A stretch of DNA of 31,015 nt from an uncultured Flavonifractor sp. Lineage in GTDB: Bacteria; Bacillota; Clostridia; Oscillospirales; Oscillospiraceae. The stretch covers positions 1 to 31,015 of the forward strand of contig CAJUDT010000018.1 in the NCBI GenBank assembly GCA_910585415.1, written 5' to 3'. The notes under the pieces are model-generated. The model saw only the letters and a program-made list of their open reading frames with translations, did not search any database and was not told the origin of the DNA. Positions 24,154 through 31,015 of this stretch are shown here, piece by piece. A program made the position numbers and the translations under genes. The number at the start of each line of letters is the position of its first letter. Within the stretch, counting starts at the first letter, position 1.

Positions 24154-24192
24154 AACCCCGCTGGACTGGATGGGTCCGGCGGGGGTTCTTTT
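24154..24192 (+). terminator. Terminator of tsaE-tsaB-upp
   Basis: aaccccgc (24154-24161) pairs with gcgggg and following bases at 24179-24187, with an additional inner tgga/tcc pairing, and the hairpin is followed by TTCTTTT to 24192. It lies six bases after the upp stop and fits an intrinsic terminator. Confidence 0.8.
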
Positions 24193-24471
24193 CGTGTGCG
24201 GCCTGCGGAGACTGGGAGGCGGGGACCGTCTGGGTGAGAAATTGACCGGCGGTTTTGCAGGAGCTGGGGGGAACGGCCTGCGCACGCGGAGGGGAGGCGC
24301 TGGGGCGGGAGCAGGTAGGTCCGCTTGAAAAATCGCCGGTGGAGGGAGATTTTCGGCAGTTTGGCACAGAAATTGCTTTTGCTGGAGATGTATAAAAAAC
24401 CAAGAACTGGGAAATAAAGGGGAAAAATCGAAAAAACTATAAATTTTGCCCGACAATCTGGCCGTAAATGA
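24193..24471. other. Non-coding stretch, composition shifts from GC-rich to AT-rich
   Basis: I see no supportable gene here. The first half is GC-rich; from about 24340 the sequence becomes AT-rich with A-tracts (TATAAAAAACC, GGGGAAAAATCGAAAAAAC), which run up to the promoter at 24472. The change may mark a boundary between conserved and accessory DNA, or simply A-tract UP-type sequence for that promoter. Confidence 0.5.
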
Positions 24472-24500
24472 TTGACATTCGTGCACAGTTGTTTTATAGT
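24472..24500 (+). promoter_or_regulatory. Near-consensus promoter of the coiled-coil protein gene
   Basis: A perfect TTGACA (24472-24477) and TATAGT (24495-24500) are 17 bases apart. A-tracts lie just upstream. The start codon at 24531 is about 24 bases from the expected transcript start. It is the strongest promoter match in the window. Confidence 0.85.
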
Positions 24501-24530
24501 TAAAGCATCATTTTATGGAGGTTTTTTACT

Positions 24531-24731
24531 ATGCCTGGACGCAAAACAAATGAAGAGCGCGCCGCGATTCTCAGGGAAAAAATTGAGAAGAAAGAGGCGG
24601 AGATCGAAGTTATGAAGGAACAAATGCAGAGACTCCTGCATCCAGTTACCATGAAAACCGTGATGGCTAAGGCAAAGGAGTCCGGCCTGTCTCCAATGGA
24701 AATTGCCGAAAAGCTGGGCCTCGACATTTAA
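24531..24731 (+). CDS. Small coiled-coil protein (66 residues), unknown
   Basis: This charged protein has an N-terminal helix of heptad-like Glu/Lys/Ile repeats (AAILREKIEKKEAEIEVMKE, about residues 11-30), suggesting a dimeric coiled coil, and a C-terminal pair of short helices (TVMAKAKESGLSPMEIAEKL) that resembles a small DNA-binding or protein-docking unit. GGAGG lies 11 bases before the ATG and a near-consensus promoter lies upstream, so strong expression is likely. It is monocistronic. I cannot assign a function; a nucleoid-associated or regulatory role is only a guess from its build. Confidence 0.75.
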   Translation: MPGRKTNEERAAILREKIEKKEAEIEVMKEQMQRLLHPVTMKTVMAKAKESGLSPMEIAEKLGLDI

Positions 24732-24764
24732 CAGGAAACAAGCCGCTCTGGGTGTGAGGGCGGT

Positions 24765-24875
24765 ATGAGAAAACCTTGTAACAGCGGAAAATACAGGGCT
24801 TTGAGATACGGTGTGATGTATGTCATGCTGTATCTTTTTTTCTTTCCCTTGACGGCGGGAGTCCAGGCCGATTGA
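24765..24875 (+). CDS. Possible 36-residue hydrophobic peptide
   Basis: A short ORF reads MRKPCNSGKYRALRYGVMYV, then MLYLFFFPLTAGVQAD, with a basic start and a hydrophobic core that could be a membrane helix or a signal peptide. Only a weak GAGGG precedes the ATG and no promoter of its own was found, though it could be read from the upstream gene. It may be chance. Confidence 0.25.
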   Translation: MRKPCNSGKYRALRYGVMYVMLYLFFFPLTAGVQAD

Positions 24876-24903
24876 GGGTATTCCCGCCCCGCAAGTGGGT
24901 AGA

Positions 24904-24931
24904 TTGAGCGTATTTACACCCTCTGTATTAT
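24904..24931 (+). promoter_or_regulatory. Promoter of a candidate small RNA
   Basis: TTGAGC (24904-24909) and TATTAT (24926-24931) are 16 bases apart. No convincing gene starts downstream on this strand before a terminator at 25113, suggesting a non-coding transcript of about 200 bases. Confidence 0.55.
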
Positions 24932-24936
24932 CATGG

Positions 24937-25144
24937 AATTTGCCTCCCGCTGCGTGAAAGGGGGCTATTTTGCGTTTCGTTTATTGGGGGGATTGGGTGG
25001 AATAAATTGGGGGGAGGTTCTAAAAAGACCTTGGCGGATATGCGCTCTGGAAAGGGAGAAAACGCGTAAAAGGAGTTGTAGGGATTCCGAAATTCAGGGT
25101 CCTTTTTTTCGCCGCCCCGCTGAACCCCAGCGGGGCGCTTTTGG
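24937..25144 (+). ncRNA. Candidate rod-shaped small RNA (possibly 6S-like)
   Basis: Between a promoter and a terminator lies a stretch whose ends pair: gaattt (24936-24941) with aaattc (25090-25095), tccc (24945-24948) with ggga (25081-25084), then an open region, then TTTT plus gcgttt (24968-24977) with aaacgc plus AAAA (25060-25071), and a terminal hairpin at 25015-25031. The order of closing stem, internal bubble and long inner stem recalls 6S RNA, which binds RNA polymerase, but I cannot confirm conserved bubble residues. A coding frame on this strand from 24933 is not credible. Confidence 0.4.
25113..25144 (+). terminator. Terminator after the candidate small RNA
   Basis: A perfect 9-base stem cgccccgct (25113-25121) with agcggggcg (25129-25137) is followed by CTTTTGG. 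A run of seven T's also lies just before the stem (25103-25109). It fits a + strand intrinsic terminator; on the - strand no T run follows. Confidence 0.7.
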
Positions 25145-25164
25145 TTGGAGCGGTCCTTTGCGGC

Positions 25165-25815
25165 CTAGCCGGTGGCGCAGGTTTTCAGGATGCGGTAGAC
25201 CTCCTGGCCGCCCTGGCGGCCAAAGCGGCGCAGGGAGTCCAGGTAGAGGACCTTGCGGGTGGCGCCGGGTTTTAGGATTTCCTCAATCTCCCGCAGGCGG
25301 CTGGTGTAGGCGGTGCCCGAGAAGGCCTTCCGCAGCAGGGTGAGAAGCTCTTCCCGCTCCCGGTAGGCGGCGTAGAAGTGCCCGATGTCCATGGTCTTCC
25401 GGTGGGCGCGGATGCGGGTGGCGCGCTCGCTGACCTCGTTGACGGAGATGATGCCGTTTTCGATGCTGCTGCTGAGGGCCACCCGGTTCTTGGTCCCGGA
25501 GCACTCCTGCCAAAACTCCCGTATGGCCTTGAACCCGGCGTCGTTGCTGACCAATACCGCGCTTTGGCAGCGGTTTGCGCCGAAAAGCTCCCCTACCTTG
25601 GTGGCGATATAAAAATCCAGACCGTTTTTTCCCTGACGGCGCAGCTTGTACGTCTCAAAGCCGCAGCCGGAGGCCTGGATGTTGTTCAAATGGCGCTGCT
25701 CCATCCCGGAGGCGGCGGCGCTGTAAAACACAATGACATGGTCGGCGGGCTGGAGGTATTCGCTTCCCTGCATTCCTGCGTTGCGTACATTCTCAAAGTC
25801 AATCAAAAAGTACAT
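25165..25815 (-). CDS. NYN / PIN-like domain protein, probable RNase
   Basis: This 216-residue protein opens with MYFLIDFENVRNAGMQGSEY, the first acidic motif of the PIN-like NYN fold, followed by HVIVFYSAAASG, GLDFYIATKVGELFG and SAVLVSNDAGFKAI, which place the further conserved aspartates of the active site. The C-terminal third (about residues 140-216) is basic and helical and not recognised. NYN proteins are usually metal-dependent ribonucleases in RNA processing. The long open frame upstream is not coding: AAGGAGG sits just before ATG 25815, and a promoter follows the expected spacing. It stands alone on its strand. Confidence 0.85.
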   Translation of the reverse strand: MYFLIDFENVRNAGMQGSEYLQPADHVIVFYSAAASGMEQRHLNNIQASGCGFETYKLRRQGKNGLDFYIATKVGELFGANRCQSAVLVSNDAGFKAIREFWQECSGTKNRVALSSSIENGIISVNEVSERATRIRAHRKTMDIGHFYAAYREREELLTLLRKAFSGTAYTSRLREIEEILKPGATRKVLYLDSLRRFGRQGGQEVYRILKTCATG

Positions 25816-25836
25816 GTTGAGCCCTCCTTTTGTCCC

Positions 25837-25865
25837 AGTATACCACACCGTTCCCCTTTGGTCGA
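25837..25865 (-). promoter_or_regulatory. Probable promoter of the NYN gene
   Basis: On the - strand, TCGACC (25865-25860) and TATACT (25842-25837) are 17 bases apart. The start codon at 25815 is close, leaving a leader of only about 15 bases. Confidence 0.55.
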
Positions 25866-25988
25866 GGAAAATCGCAAAAAAGGGAGGAAAAGGGGGAATT
25901 TTTCTCAAGATTAGGAGAAGCCTTCCGAAAAGTTGTACGCCTATGAGCAACAAAAAAGCCCTTCCCGGTAAGAGGTAAGAGCACGAAA

Positions 25989-26007
25989 CGGCCCGGTATG
26001 CGGGCCG
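25989..26007 (+). other. Hairpin ahead of the DUF6017 gene
   Basis: A perfect 7-base stem, cggcccg (25989-25995) with cgggccg (26001-26007), lies 36 bases before the start codon in the 228-base divergent region. It could be an operator or leader hairpin. No clear + strand promoter was found beside it. Confidence 0.4.
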
Positions 26008-26043
26008 GAGATGTGCGGGAATCGGAGAAGGAGCGCGATTGTT

Positions 26044-26946
26044 ATGGCAGTATTTCGTTTGGAGCGCACCGGTAATTTTACCGTTATGGCCAATCTCCAT
26101 CTGCGGGATAAGTCCCTGTCCTTGAAGGCCAAGGGGCTGCTGTCCCAGATGCTGAGTCTGCCGGAGGATTGGGATTATACCCTAGCGGGGCTGGCCAGCA
26201 TCAACGCGGAGGGCAAGGACGCCATTCGTTCAGCGGTGGTTGAGCTGGAGCGGGCCGGGTATGTGACGCGCTCCCGGGAGCGGGATAAGCTGGGATGCTG
26301 GGGCGGCGCGGTGTACGTTATCCGGGAAGCGCCTGTTTTTTTTGAATCTCCCGCGCCGGTGAAGCCTGCGTCGGGAAATCCCGCATGGGAGAATCCCACG
26401 CAATTAAAGAATCAATCCAACAAAAAAACAGATCCACAAAACACAGACGTCATTCCTTCCCCTTCCTCCCCCTCCAAACCGGCAGAGGCGCGGGGGGACG
26501 CGGTACAGGCGCACAAGAACGCGGCAGAGCCGCGGGAAAGGAAGGAATGGAAGAGAACGCGGAGAGATGCCGTGAGTCAAAACGAGCTGGATACCTGGCG
26601 GGAGCACATTCGGGAGAACATCCGGTACGAGGACTTCGTGGCCGGACGGCCCTACGACGCCGGGCGGCTGGATGAGATGGTGGAGCTCATGGTGGAGGCG
26701 GTGTGCTCCAGGAAGGCCACCCTTCGGGCGGCGGGGTGTGAGTTTCCTCAGACAGTCATCCGGTCCCGGCTATTGAAGCTGGGACCGGAGCATATCCGTT
26801 TTGTGTTTGACTGCCTTCAGGAAAACACCACCCAGGTGCGGAACATGAAACAGTATCTTTTGACCGTGCTCTTCAACGCACCCGTGACCATCGACAGCCA
26901 CTACGCGGCGCAGGTCAACCACGACCTCTACGGCGAGAGCGGGTGA
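26044..26946 (+). CDS. Winged-helix protein with C-terminal DUF6017 (replication-initiator-like)
   Basis: This 300-residue protein has an N-terminal winged helix typical of RepA-like initiators (FTVMANLHLRDKSLSLKAKG, LLSQMLSLPEDWDYT, residues 13-55 and on to about 95), a polar low-complexity linker (about 95-175), and a C-terminal DUF6017 domain recognised from VVCSRK-type sequence, SRLLKLGPEHIRFVFDCL and VRNMKQYLLTVLFNAPVTID. Such proteins are common on plasmids and integrative elements of Firmicutes and also occur singly on chromosomes. ATG 26044 follows AAGGAG by ten bases. It ends three bases from the convergent yycI gene. Confidence 0.82.
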   Translation: MAVFRLERTGNFTVMANLHLRDKSLSLKAKGLLSQMLSLPEDWDYTLAGLASINAEGKDAIRSAVVELERAGYVTRSRERDKLGCWGGAVYVIREAPVFFESPAPVKPASGNPAWENPTQLKNQSNKKTDPQNTDVIPSPSSPSKPAEARGDAVQAHKNAAEPRERKEWKRTRRDAVSQNELDTWREHIRENIRYEDFVAGRPYDAGRLDEMVELMVEAVCSRKATLRAAGCEFPQTVIRSRLLKLGPEHIRFVFDCLQENTTQVRNMKQYLLTVLFNAPVTIDSHYAAQVNHDLYGESG

Positions 26947-26949
26947 GGC

Positions 26950-27783
26950 TCACTCCAGGGTCAGCAGGGCGCCGTCCAGGGCGTTCAGGTAATAGACGCC
27001 GTTATCCGTCTCGATGGACCACACGGGGGTGAGCTGGACGGGGCGGGGCTCGGTGATGAGGTATCCGGCGGTCATGGCGTCAATGCGGGTACACAGGGCC
27101 CCGGCTTGATTGAGTCCCGCCAGAAAGCGCACCAGCGCCCCGGCGGTGGACAGGACCTCCCCGCCGCCCGGCACGGCGGTCCCCGTCAGACGCTCCCCCT
27201 GGATGGACAGGAGCTGCTCCCCCTGCCACACCACCTGGATTTGGCAGGAAAATATGGGGACGCCCTCCCACTCCTGGCAGTAGGTCAGAGTGTGGCGTTC
27301 CCCGCCATCGGGGAGGGGCTCCGTCCGTTCCTCCAGAAGCCGGCCGGTGAAGCCCAGCTGGAGCAGGCAGTCCCGCCCGGCCTCGTCCCGGCGGGACCCC
27401 TCCAGAGTGCGGACCCCCTCCGCCGGGCGGATGGCGCATTCTCCCGCCATGGTAAACTCTGCCGTGCCCCCTGGGCCGGTGTACAGGGTGCGCACCGGGC
27501 TGCTGTCCGGGTCCTCCTGTAGGGGGCCCAGCAGGGCCTCGGCGGCGGCCTGCTCCCCCCTCCGGTCCCGGGTCACCGACAGGGGGGTGAGGGCCATGTC
27601 CAGAGGGGGAGAATCCGCCGCGAAGGTGATGCCCCCCCGCTCCAGGGCGGACACCGCGCCGCTCCACGTCTCGGCGGCAAAAAGGGCCTGCTGCCGCTCC
27701 CGGGGAATCAGCAGGCCCAGAAGGGCCCCGTTGACACAGAGCAGGATTAAAATCACAATGTTTTTGATTTTTGACCATTCCAT
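26950..27783 (-). CDS. yycI: WalRK regulator YycI-like protein
   Basis: This 277-residue protein has one N-terminal membrane helix (IKNIVILILLCVNGALLGLL, residues 6-25) and an outer domain ending in PVWSIETDNGVYYLNALDGA, typical of YycI. In Bacillus, YycH and YycI form a membrane complex with WalK and set its activity. It starts five bases after the yycH stop with only a weak ribosome-binding site, so coupling is likely. walJ, normally next, is not found; the convergent DUF6017 gene starts the other side. Confidence 0.82.
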   Translation of the reverse strand: MEWSKIKNIVILILLCVNGALLGLLIPRERQQALFAAETWSGAVSALERGGITFAADSPPLDMALTPLSVTRDRRGEQAAAEALLGPLQEDPDSSPVRTLYTGPGGTAEFTMAGECAIRPAEGVRTLEGSRRDEAGRDCLLQLGFTGRLLEERTEPLPDGGERHTLTYCQEWEGVPIFSCQIQVVWQGEQLLSIQGERLTGTAVPGGGEVLSTAGALVRFLAGLNQAGALCTRIDAMTAGYLITEPRPVQLTPVWSIETDNGVYYLNALDGALLTLE

Positions 27784-27788
27784 AGCGT

Positions 27789-29126
27789 CTACCCGGCCAC
27801 CCAGCCGGCCTCCAAGCTCATGCCGCCGCTGTCAATATAACACAGGGCCAGCTCCCCGCCGGGAGCCTGTACCTCCAGGGCGGCGGCGGCTTGAAGCTCC
27901 CGGAGGACCAAACTGCGCTCGCCGGTGTCCTCATAGCGGCGGAATTGCAGGGTATAGCCGGTGATATACCCCTCCTGAATCACCACCTGGGCCGCTGCGG
28001 CCCCGTTGGGGAGGGCCACCGCCGCGCCGTCCAGGGTGTACCCCAGCCGGACCACCGCGCCGCTGGCCGTCTCCCGGGCCTCCAGCAGGCAGAGACGGCC
28101 CGCCCCGCTCAGATTCCCGAGGGTGGCCTCCGCCAGACGCCACGCGGCCTCAATGCAGGCCGTGCGCCCCGGAGAAGGGCCCTCCCCCAGACTGTACCGG
28201 GAGGCGGAGGGCTCCGAGGCGTGATAGGCAATCACTCCCCGGTCCAGCACCTCCAAGGTCTCCTTGCCCTCCCGGTAGCGGAGGCCCCCCTGTACCTGAT
28301 AGCCCGCGTCGCTCTGGGGCCGGAAGGAGAGGGCCCGCTGGACCCGGTCCAGGGCCTCCGCCTCCAAGAGGGGATTGCTGGCCTCGTAGATGCGGGGGCT
28401 CAGAGGGGTAGCGGACAGCAGCACATAGGGGTCCAGGGCCTGATAAGCCCCCCCGCTGTCCTCCAGCTCAAAGACAAAGGCGGGTCCGCTGCCCTCGTAG
28501 GGCTCCAGGCTCTCGGCCATGCGCCCCCGGTAGGTCAGGGCCGTCTCACAGGCGTAATAGGTCCCGTCCGTCTCGTCCCGGAAGCAGAGCAGCGCGCCGT
28601 CTCCCACGTTGTCCCGGACCACCAGGAGCCGCCGCACGTCCCCGGTGAGGGCGTCGTTCCTGCTGCCCTCCCCCAGCCAGACGCACAGGGCGTCCAGGGG
28701 GGCCTGCCCCCCAAAGTCGAAGCACACGCCCTCCCGGCCCAGGGCCTGCCGCCAGTGGGCCTCGGTCATCTGCCGGGGGGGACGGGCGCTGGCCAGGGCC
28801 TCGGCCAGAAGGCCCCGCAGGGCGGCATATACCTCGTCGGTGAGGGCCTGGTCATACTGGGCCGCAAAGCGCCCAGAGGGGCCGCTGCGCACGGTGATGC
28901 GCACAGGAATCAGCTCCGGCCGGCTGTCCCCGGCGCTGCCCAGGGGGATGGGGCTCTCCTGCTCCGGCAGCAGCAGGCCCCCCCACACCCCGGCCAAATC
29001 CCCATATAGCCCCGTTCGGGCGCAGAGGTACAGAGCCGACAGGGAGAGGACGGCAATGAGCAGGCTTTTCAGCCGCTCGGCGGTCCGCCGTCTCCGGCGG
29101 CGGGGGCGGCGGTTAGCTCCTTCCAT
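27789..29126 (-). CDS. yycH: WalRK regulator YycH-like protein
   Basis: This 445-residue protein has a strongly basic N-terminus (NRRPRRRRRRTAERLKS), one membrane helix at about residues 19-40 and a long outer domain, the YycH plan. Sequence conservation of this family is low, so identification rests partly on its place between walK and yycI. The start overlaps the walK end by 14 bases, and GGAGGG lies eight bases before the ATG. Confidence 0.8.
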   Translation of the reverse strand: MEGANRRPRRRRRRTAERLKSLLIAVLSLSALYLCARTGLYGDLAGVWGGLLLPEQESPIPLGSAGDSRPELIPVRITVRSGPSGRFAAQYDQALTDEVYAALRGLLAEALASARPPRQMTEAHWRQALGREGVCFDFGGQAPLDALCVWLGEGSRNDALTGDVRRLLVVRDNVGDGALLCFRDETDGTYYACETALTYRGRMAESLEPYEGSGPAFVFELEDSGGAYQALDPYVLLSATPLSPRIYEASNPLLEAEALDRVQRALSFRPQSDAGYQVQGGLRYREGKETLEVLDRGVIAYHASEPSASRYSLGEGPSPGRTACIEAAWRLAEATLGNLSGAGRLCLLEARETASGAVVRLGYTLDGAAVALPNGAAAAQVVIQEGYITGYTLQFRRYEDTGERSLVLRELQAAAALEVQAPGGELALCYIDSGGMSLEAGWVAG

Positions 29127-30897
29127 GGCGGGGTCCCTCCACCTTCAGGGCCAGCCGGACGGTGAGCCCCGGCCCAGGCCGGTCCACCAGCTCCAAGGCG
29201 CCCTCGTGCCGGTCCACAATCTCCTTGGCGATGGACAGGCCCAGACCGGTGCCCCCGGACTCCCGGGAGCGGGCCTTGTCCACCCGGTAGAAGCGCTCAA
29301 AAATGCGGCCCCGGTCCTCCTGGGGGATGCCGATGCCGTTGTCCTCCACCTCCATCCACACCCAGGGGCCCCGCTTCCCGGCGGAAATGCGGATGCGCCC
29401 CCCGTCGGGGGTGTACTTGATGGCGTTGGACACCACGTTCATCATGACCTGAAGGACCCGCTCCCGGTCGCCGAGGATTTCGGGGATGGCTTCGGCCCGC
29501 TGGAGCTCCACGGTGTGGCCGTGGCGCTGGGCCTCCATCAGGATGGCGTTGTATACGTCCTGTACCGCGTCCCCGAAGGGGAAGGGGGCCAGCTTCAGTT
29601 CGCTGCGCCCGGAGTCGAACCGGGAGAGGGTGAGCAGGTCCTGTACGATATGGGTCATGCGGTCGGACTCGTTGAGGATGACCCCCAGAAATTTCTGTTC
29701 CATCTCCAAAGGGAGCTCCCCGGCGTTGCCGGTGAGGGTCTCCGCGTAGGAGCGGATGTTGGTCAGAGGGGTGCGCAGTTCGTGGGAGACGTTGGCCACG
29801 AACTCCCGGCGCATGTCCTCGGTCTTGCGCTGGGCGGTGACGTCGTGAATGACCACCAGAACGCCGCCCAGGCGCTCCTGATTGAAGGGGGTCAGGAGGA
29901 GCTCCAGGATTTTCCCGCCAGTCTCCCGGATGCCGTCCAGATAGCCCGGCTGCTCCACCGCCAGGACCCCCTGGAGGGGGGCGATGTCGGCAAAGAGGGT
30001 GTCATAATCCTCGCTGCCGCCGATGGGGACGGCCCGGCCCAGGAGCTGCTCCGCGGCGGGGTTGGACTGGATGACCGCCCCGTCTCGGGAAAAGGCCACC
30101 ACGCCGTCGGTCATGTGGAGGAAGAGGGTGCCCAGCTTGTTGCGCTCGTTCTCCACTTCCTCCAGGGTGGTCTTGAGCTGGAGGGCCATATCGTTAAAGG
30201 TGCCGGTGAGTACGCCGATTTCGTCACGGGAGCCCACTTCGATTTTTTTGGAGAAGTTCCCGTCGGCCACCCGCTCCGCCCCCTCGGTGAGGCGCTCAAT
30301 GGGGGTGATGAGGGTCTTGGACAGGAGGAAGGACAGGAGGACCGAGATGATGAGGCCGAAAAGCAGGGCCTCCAGAATGAGGGTAATCAGCTCGTTGTTC
30401 AGGGCCTGGACGGTGGAGCGGTCGTCCCGGATGTAGACAATGTAGCGCCCCTCCCCCCGCTGGACGGGGACGGCCACATCCATAAAGGCGGCGGAGGGGT
30501 CGCTTGCGTCCCCCTGGATGCCGTTGAGGGCCATGCTGAGGTTGCGGGTCAAGGGGACCTCGCTGCCGGGCTCCTGTGGGTCGGAGCCGGTGAGGAAATG
30601 GCCGTCGGCACCGTCCAGGACGAAATATTTCCGGCTGCGGTCGTTGACGCCCAGGGCGCTGTTATAGGTGCGCAGAATCCGTTCGATGCTGGCCGCGCCG
30701 TCCTCCTCGCCGTCGGCGGGGGTTTGCAGGTCCGCCCAGAAATCCGGGTCCCCAAAGGCCTCGGACATCTGGGTGTAAAAATCCTGAATATAATAATTTA
30801 CCACTGAATTGATGAGAAATGCGCCCACAACCGTCATTAGCGCGACAATCAATAACGTCATGATTAACATCAGTTTCATGTGGAGGCTGCGGAACAC
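29113..30897 (-). CDS. walK: Sensor histidine kinase WalK
   Basis: This 594-residue kinase controls cell wall homeostasis with WalR. Numbering from GTG 30897: membrane helix 7-31, outer sensor domain about 32-170, second helix 170-196, HAMP about 195-250, PAS about 258-360, HisKA with the phosphorylated histidine H372 in SHELRTPLTN, and ATPase domain with N-box NVVSNAIKYTPDGG, VEDNGIGIP and GTGLGLSIAKEIVD. A GTG at 30906 overlaps the AAGGAG site; the one at 30897 is eight bases from it and one base after the preceding stop, so it is preferred. Confidence 0.93.
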   Translation of the reverse strand: MFRSLHMKLMLIMTLLIVALMTVVGAFLINSVVNYYIQDFYTQMSEAFGDPDFWADLQTPADGEEDGAASIERILRTYNSALGVNDRSRKYFVLDGADGHFLTGSDPQEPGSEVPLTRNLSMALNGIQGDASDPSAAFMDVAVPVQRGEGRYIVYIRDDRSTVQALNNELITLILEALLFGLIISVLLSFLLSKTLITPIERLTEGAERVADGNFSKKIEVGSRDEIGVLTGTFNDMALQLKTTLEEVENERNKLGTLFLHMTDGVVAFSRDGAVIQSNPAAEQLLGRAVPIGGSEDYDTLFADIAPLQGVLAVEQPGYLDGIRETGGKILELLLTPFNQERLGGVLVVIHDVTAQRKTEDMRREFVANVSHELRTPLTNIRSYAETLTGNAGELPLEMEQKFLGVILNESDRMTHIVQDLLTLSRFDSGRSELKLAPFPFGDAVQDVYNAILMEAQRHGHTVELQRAEAIPEILGDRERVLQVMMNVVSNAIKYTPDGGRIRISAGKRGPWVWMEVEDNGIGIPQEDRGRIFERFYRVDKARSRESGGTGLGLSIAKEIVDRHEGALELVDRPGPGLTVRLALKVEGPRHGRS

Positions 30898-30898
30898 T

Positions 30899-31015
30899 TT
30901 ACTCACTCCTTGCTGAAGGGGGGTGCGGCTTTCGTTGGTTGCTGGATGTTCCCCTTTGCTTCTTCCTCGGTACTCTGGTGGTGTTCGTTTTCTGGTCCCG
31001 CCTCCGGCGGGTTAC
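30899..31015 (-). CDS. walR: Probable 3' end of walR (partial)
   Basis: An open frame enters from the right edge and ends with TAA at 30901-30899. It reads NPPEAGPENEHHQSTEEEAK then GNIQQPTKAAPPSARSE. The stop lies one base before the walK start and contains its ribosome-binding site, the usual position of walR. WalR proteins often end in a YYLRNP-like motif, so the NPP here could be that point, followed by an unusual polar extension of about 35 residues. Only the tail is visible, so the identity is inferred from position. Confidence 0.5.
   Translation of the reverse strand, partial: VTRRRRDQKTNTTRVPRKKQRGTSSNQRKPHPPSARSE

Noticed and set aside
24933..25343. 136-codon + strand frame after the small RNA promoter
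   Set aside because: It runs through a terminator and then antisense to the NYN gene; no ribosome-binding site. A non-coding RNA explains the first part better.
28609..30807. 732-codon + strand frame opposite walK and yycH
   Set aside because: walK motifs are clear on the - strand; this frame is repetitive His/Gly/Val sequence without domains.
1..31015. CRISPR array, tRNA, rRNA or complete insertion sequence
   Set aside because: No regularly spaced repeats, no tRNA-like cloverleaf with conserved T-loop, no rRNA sequence and no transposase frame were found by eye on either strand.

Overview
The window is GC-rich chromosomal DNA from a Gram-positive, low-oxygen gut-type Clostridia, most likely a member of the Oscillospiraceae (Flavonifractor / Pseudoflavonifractor / Intestinimonas / Oscillibacter-like). 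This is inferred from the clostridial S10-spc-alpha gene order with a KOW-domain gene between map and infA, zinc-type S14, S4, L24 and L36, a sigma-factor/DUF4179 pair, a WalK-YycH-YycI operon and the absence of any outer-membrane gene. The genus is an inference; no rRNA gene is present to settle it.

Positions 1-13738 (+ strand) are the ribosomal protein superoperon: rplB (3' end), rpsS, rplV, rpsC, rplP, rpmC, rpsQ, rplN, rplX, rplE, rpsN, rpsH, rplF, rplR, rpsE, rpmD, rplO, secY, adk, map, a KOW protein gene, infA, rpmJ, rpsM, rpsK, rpsD, rpoA and rplQ. Most genes are 10-20 bases apart or overlap. The run is broken by gaps full of hairpins after rpsN (263 bases), infA (320), rpsD (84) and rpoA (271). 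After infA the last 62 bases of the gene are repeated 206 bases downstream with one synonymous change, enclosing a string of hairpins. After rpsN a 10-base copy of the gene end and an 11-base inverted repeat are seen. rplF is out of frame near its 3' end, and rpsC has a long Gly/Arg/Asn/Gln-rich tail.

Positions 13740-15071 (+) hold a terminator, a promoter, a 43-residue membrane ORF and a Sua5-type threonylcarbamoyl-AMP synthase. Positions 15074-16590 (-) hold an ECF sigma factor and its DUF4179 membrane partner, ending in a strong terminator. Divergent from them is pstS-pstC-pstA-pstB-phoU (16734-20712), a complete high-affinity phosphate uptake operon. rodA (-) follows, with a long hairpin-rich leader. 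Its divergent neighbour is tsaE-tsaB-upp (+), so three t6A-pathway genes lie in this window in two places.

Positions 24190-26946 look like a less conserved, partly AT-rich stretch: a small coiled-coil protein with a consensus promoter, a candidate rod-shaped small RNA with its own promoter and terminator, a NYN/PIN-like nuclease gene (-), and a replication-initiator-like winged-helix/DUF6017 gene (+). The window ends in the wal operon on the - strand: the probable 3' end of walR, walK, yycH and yycI. walJ is not found downstream of yycI. No tRNA, rRNA, CRISPR array or complete insertion sequence was seen.
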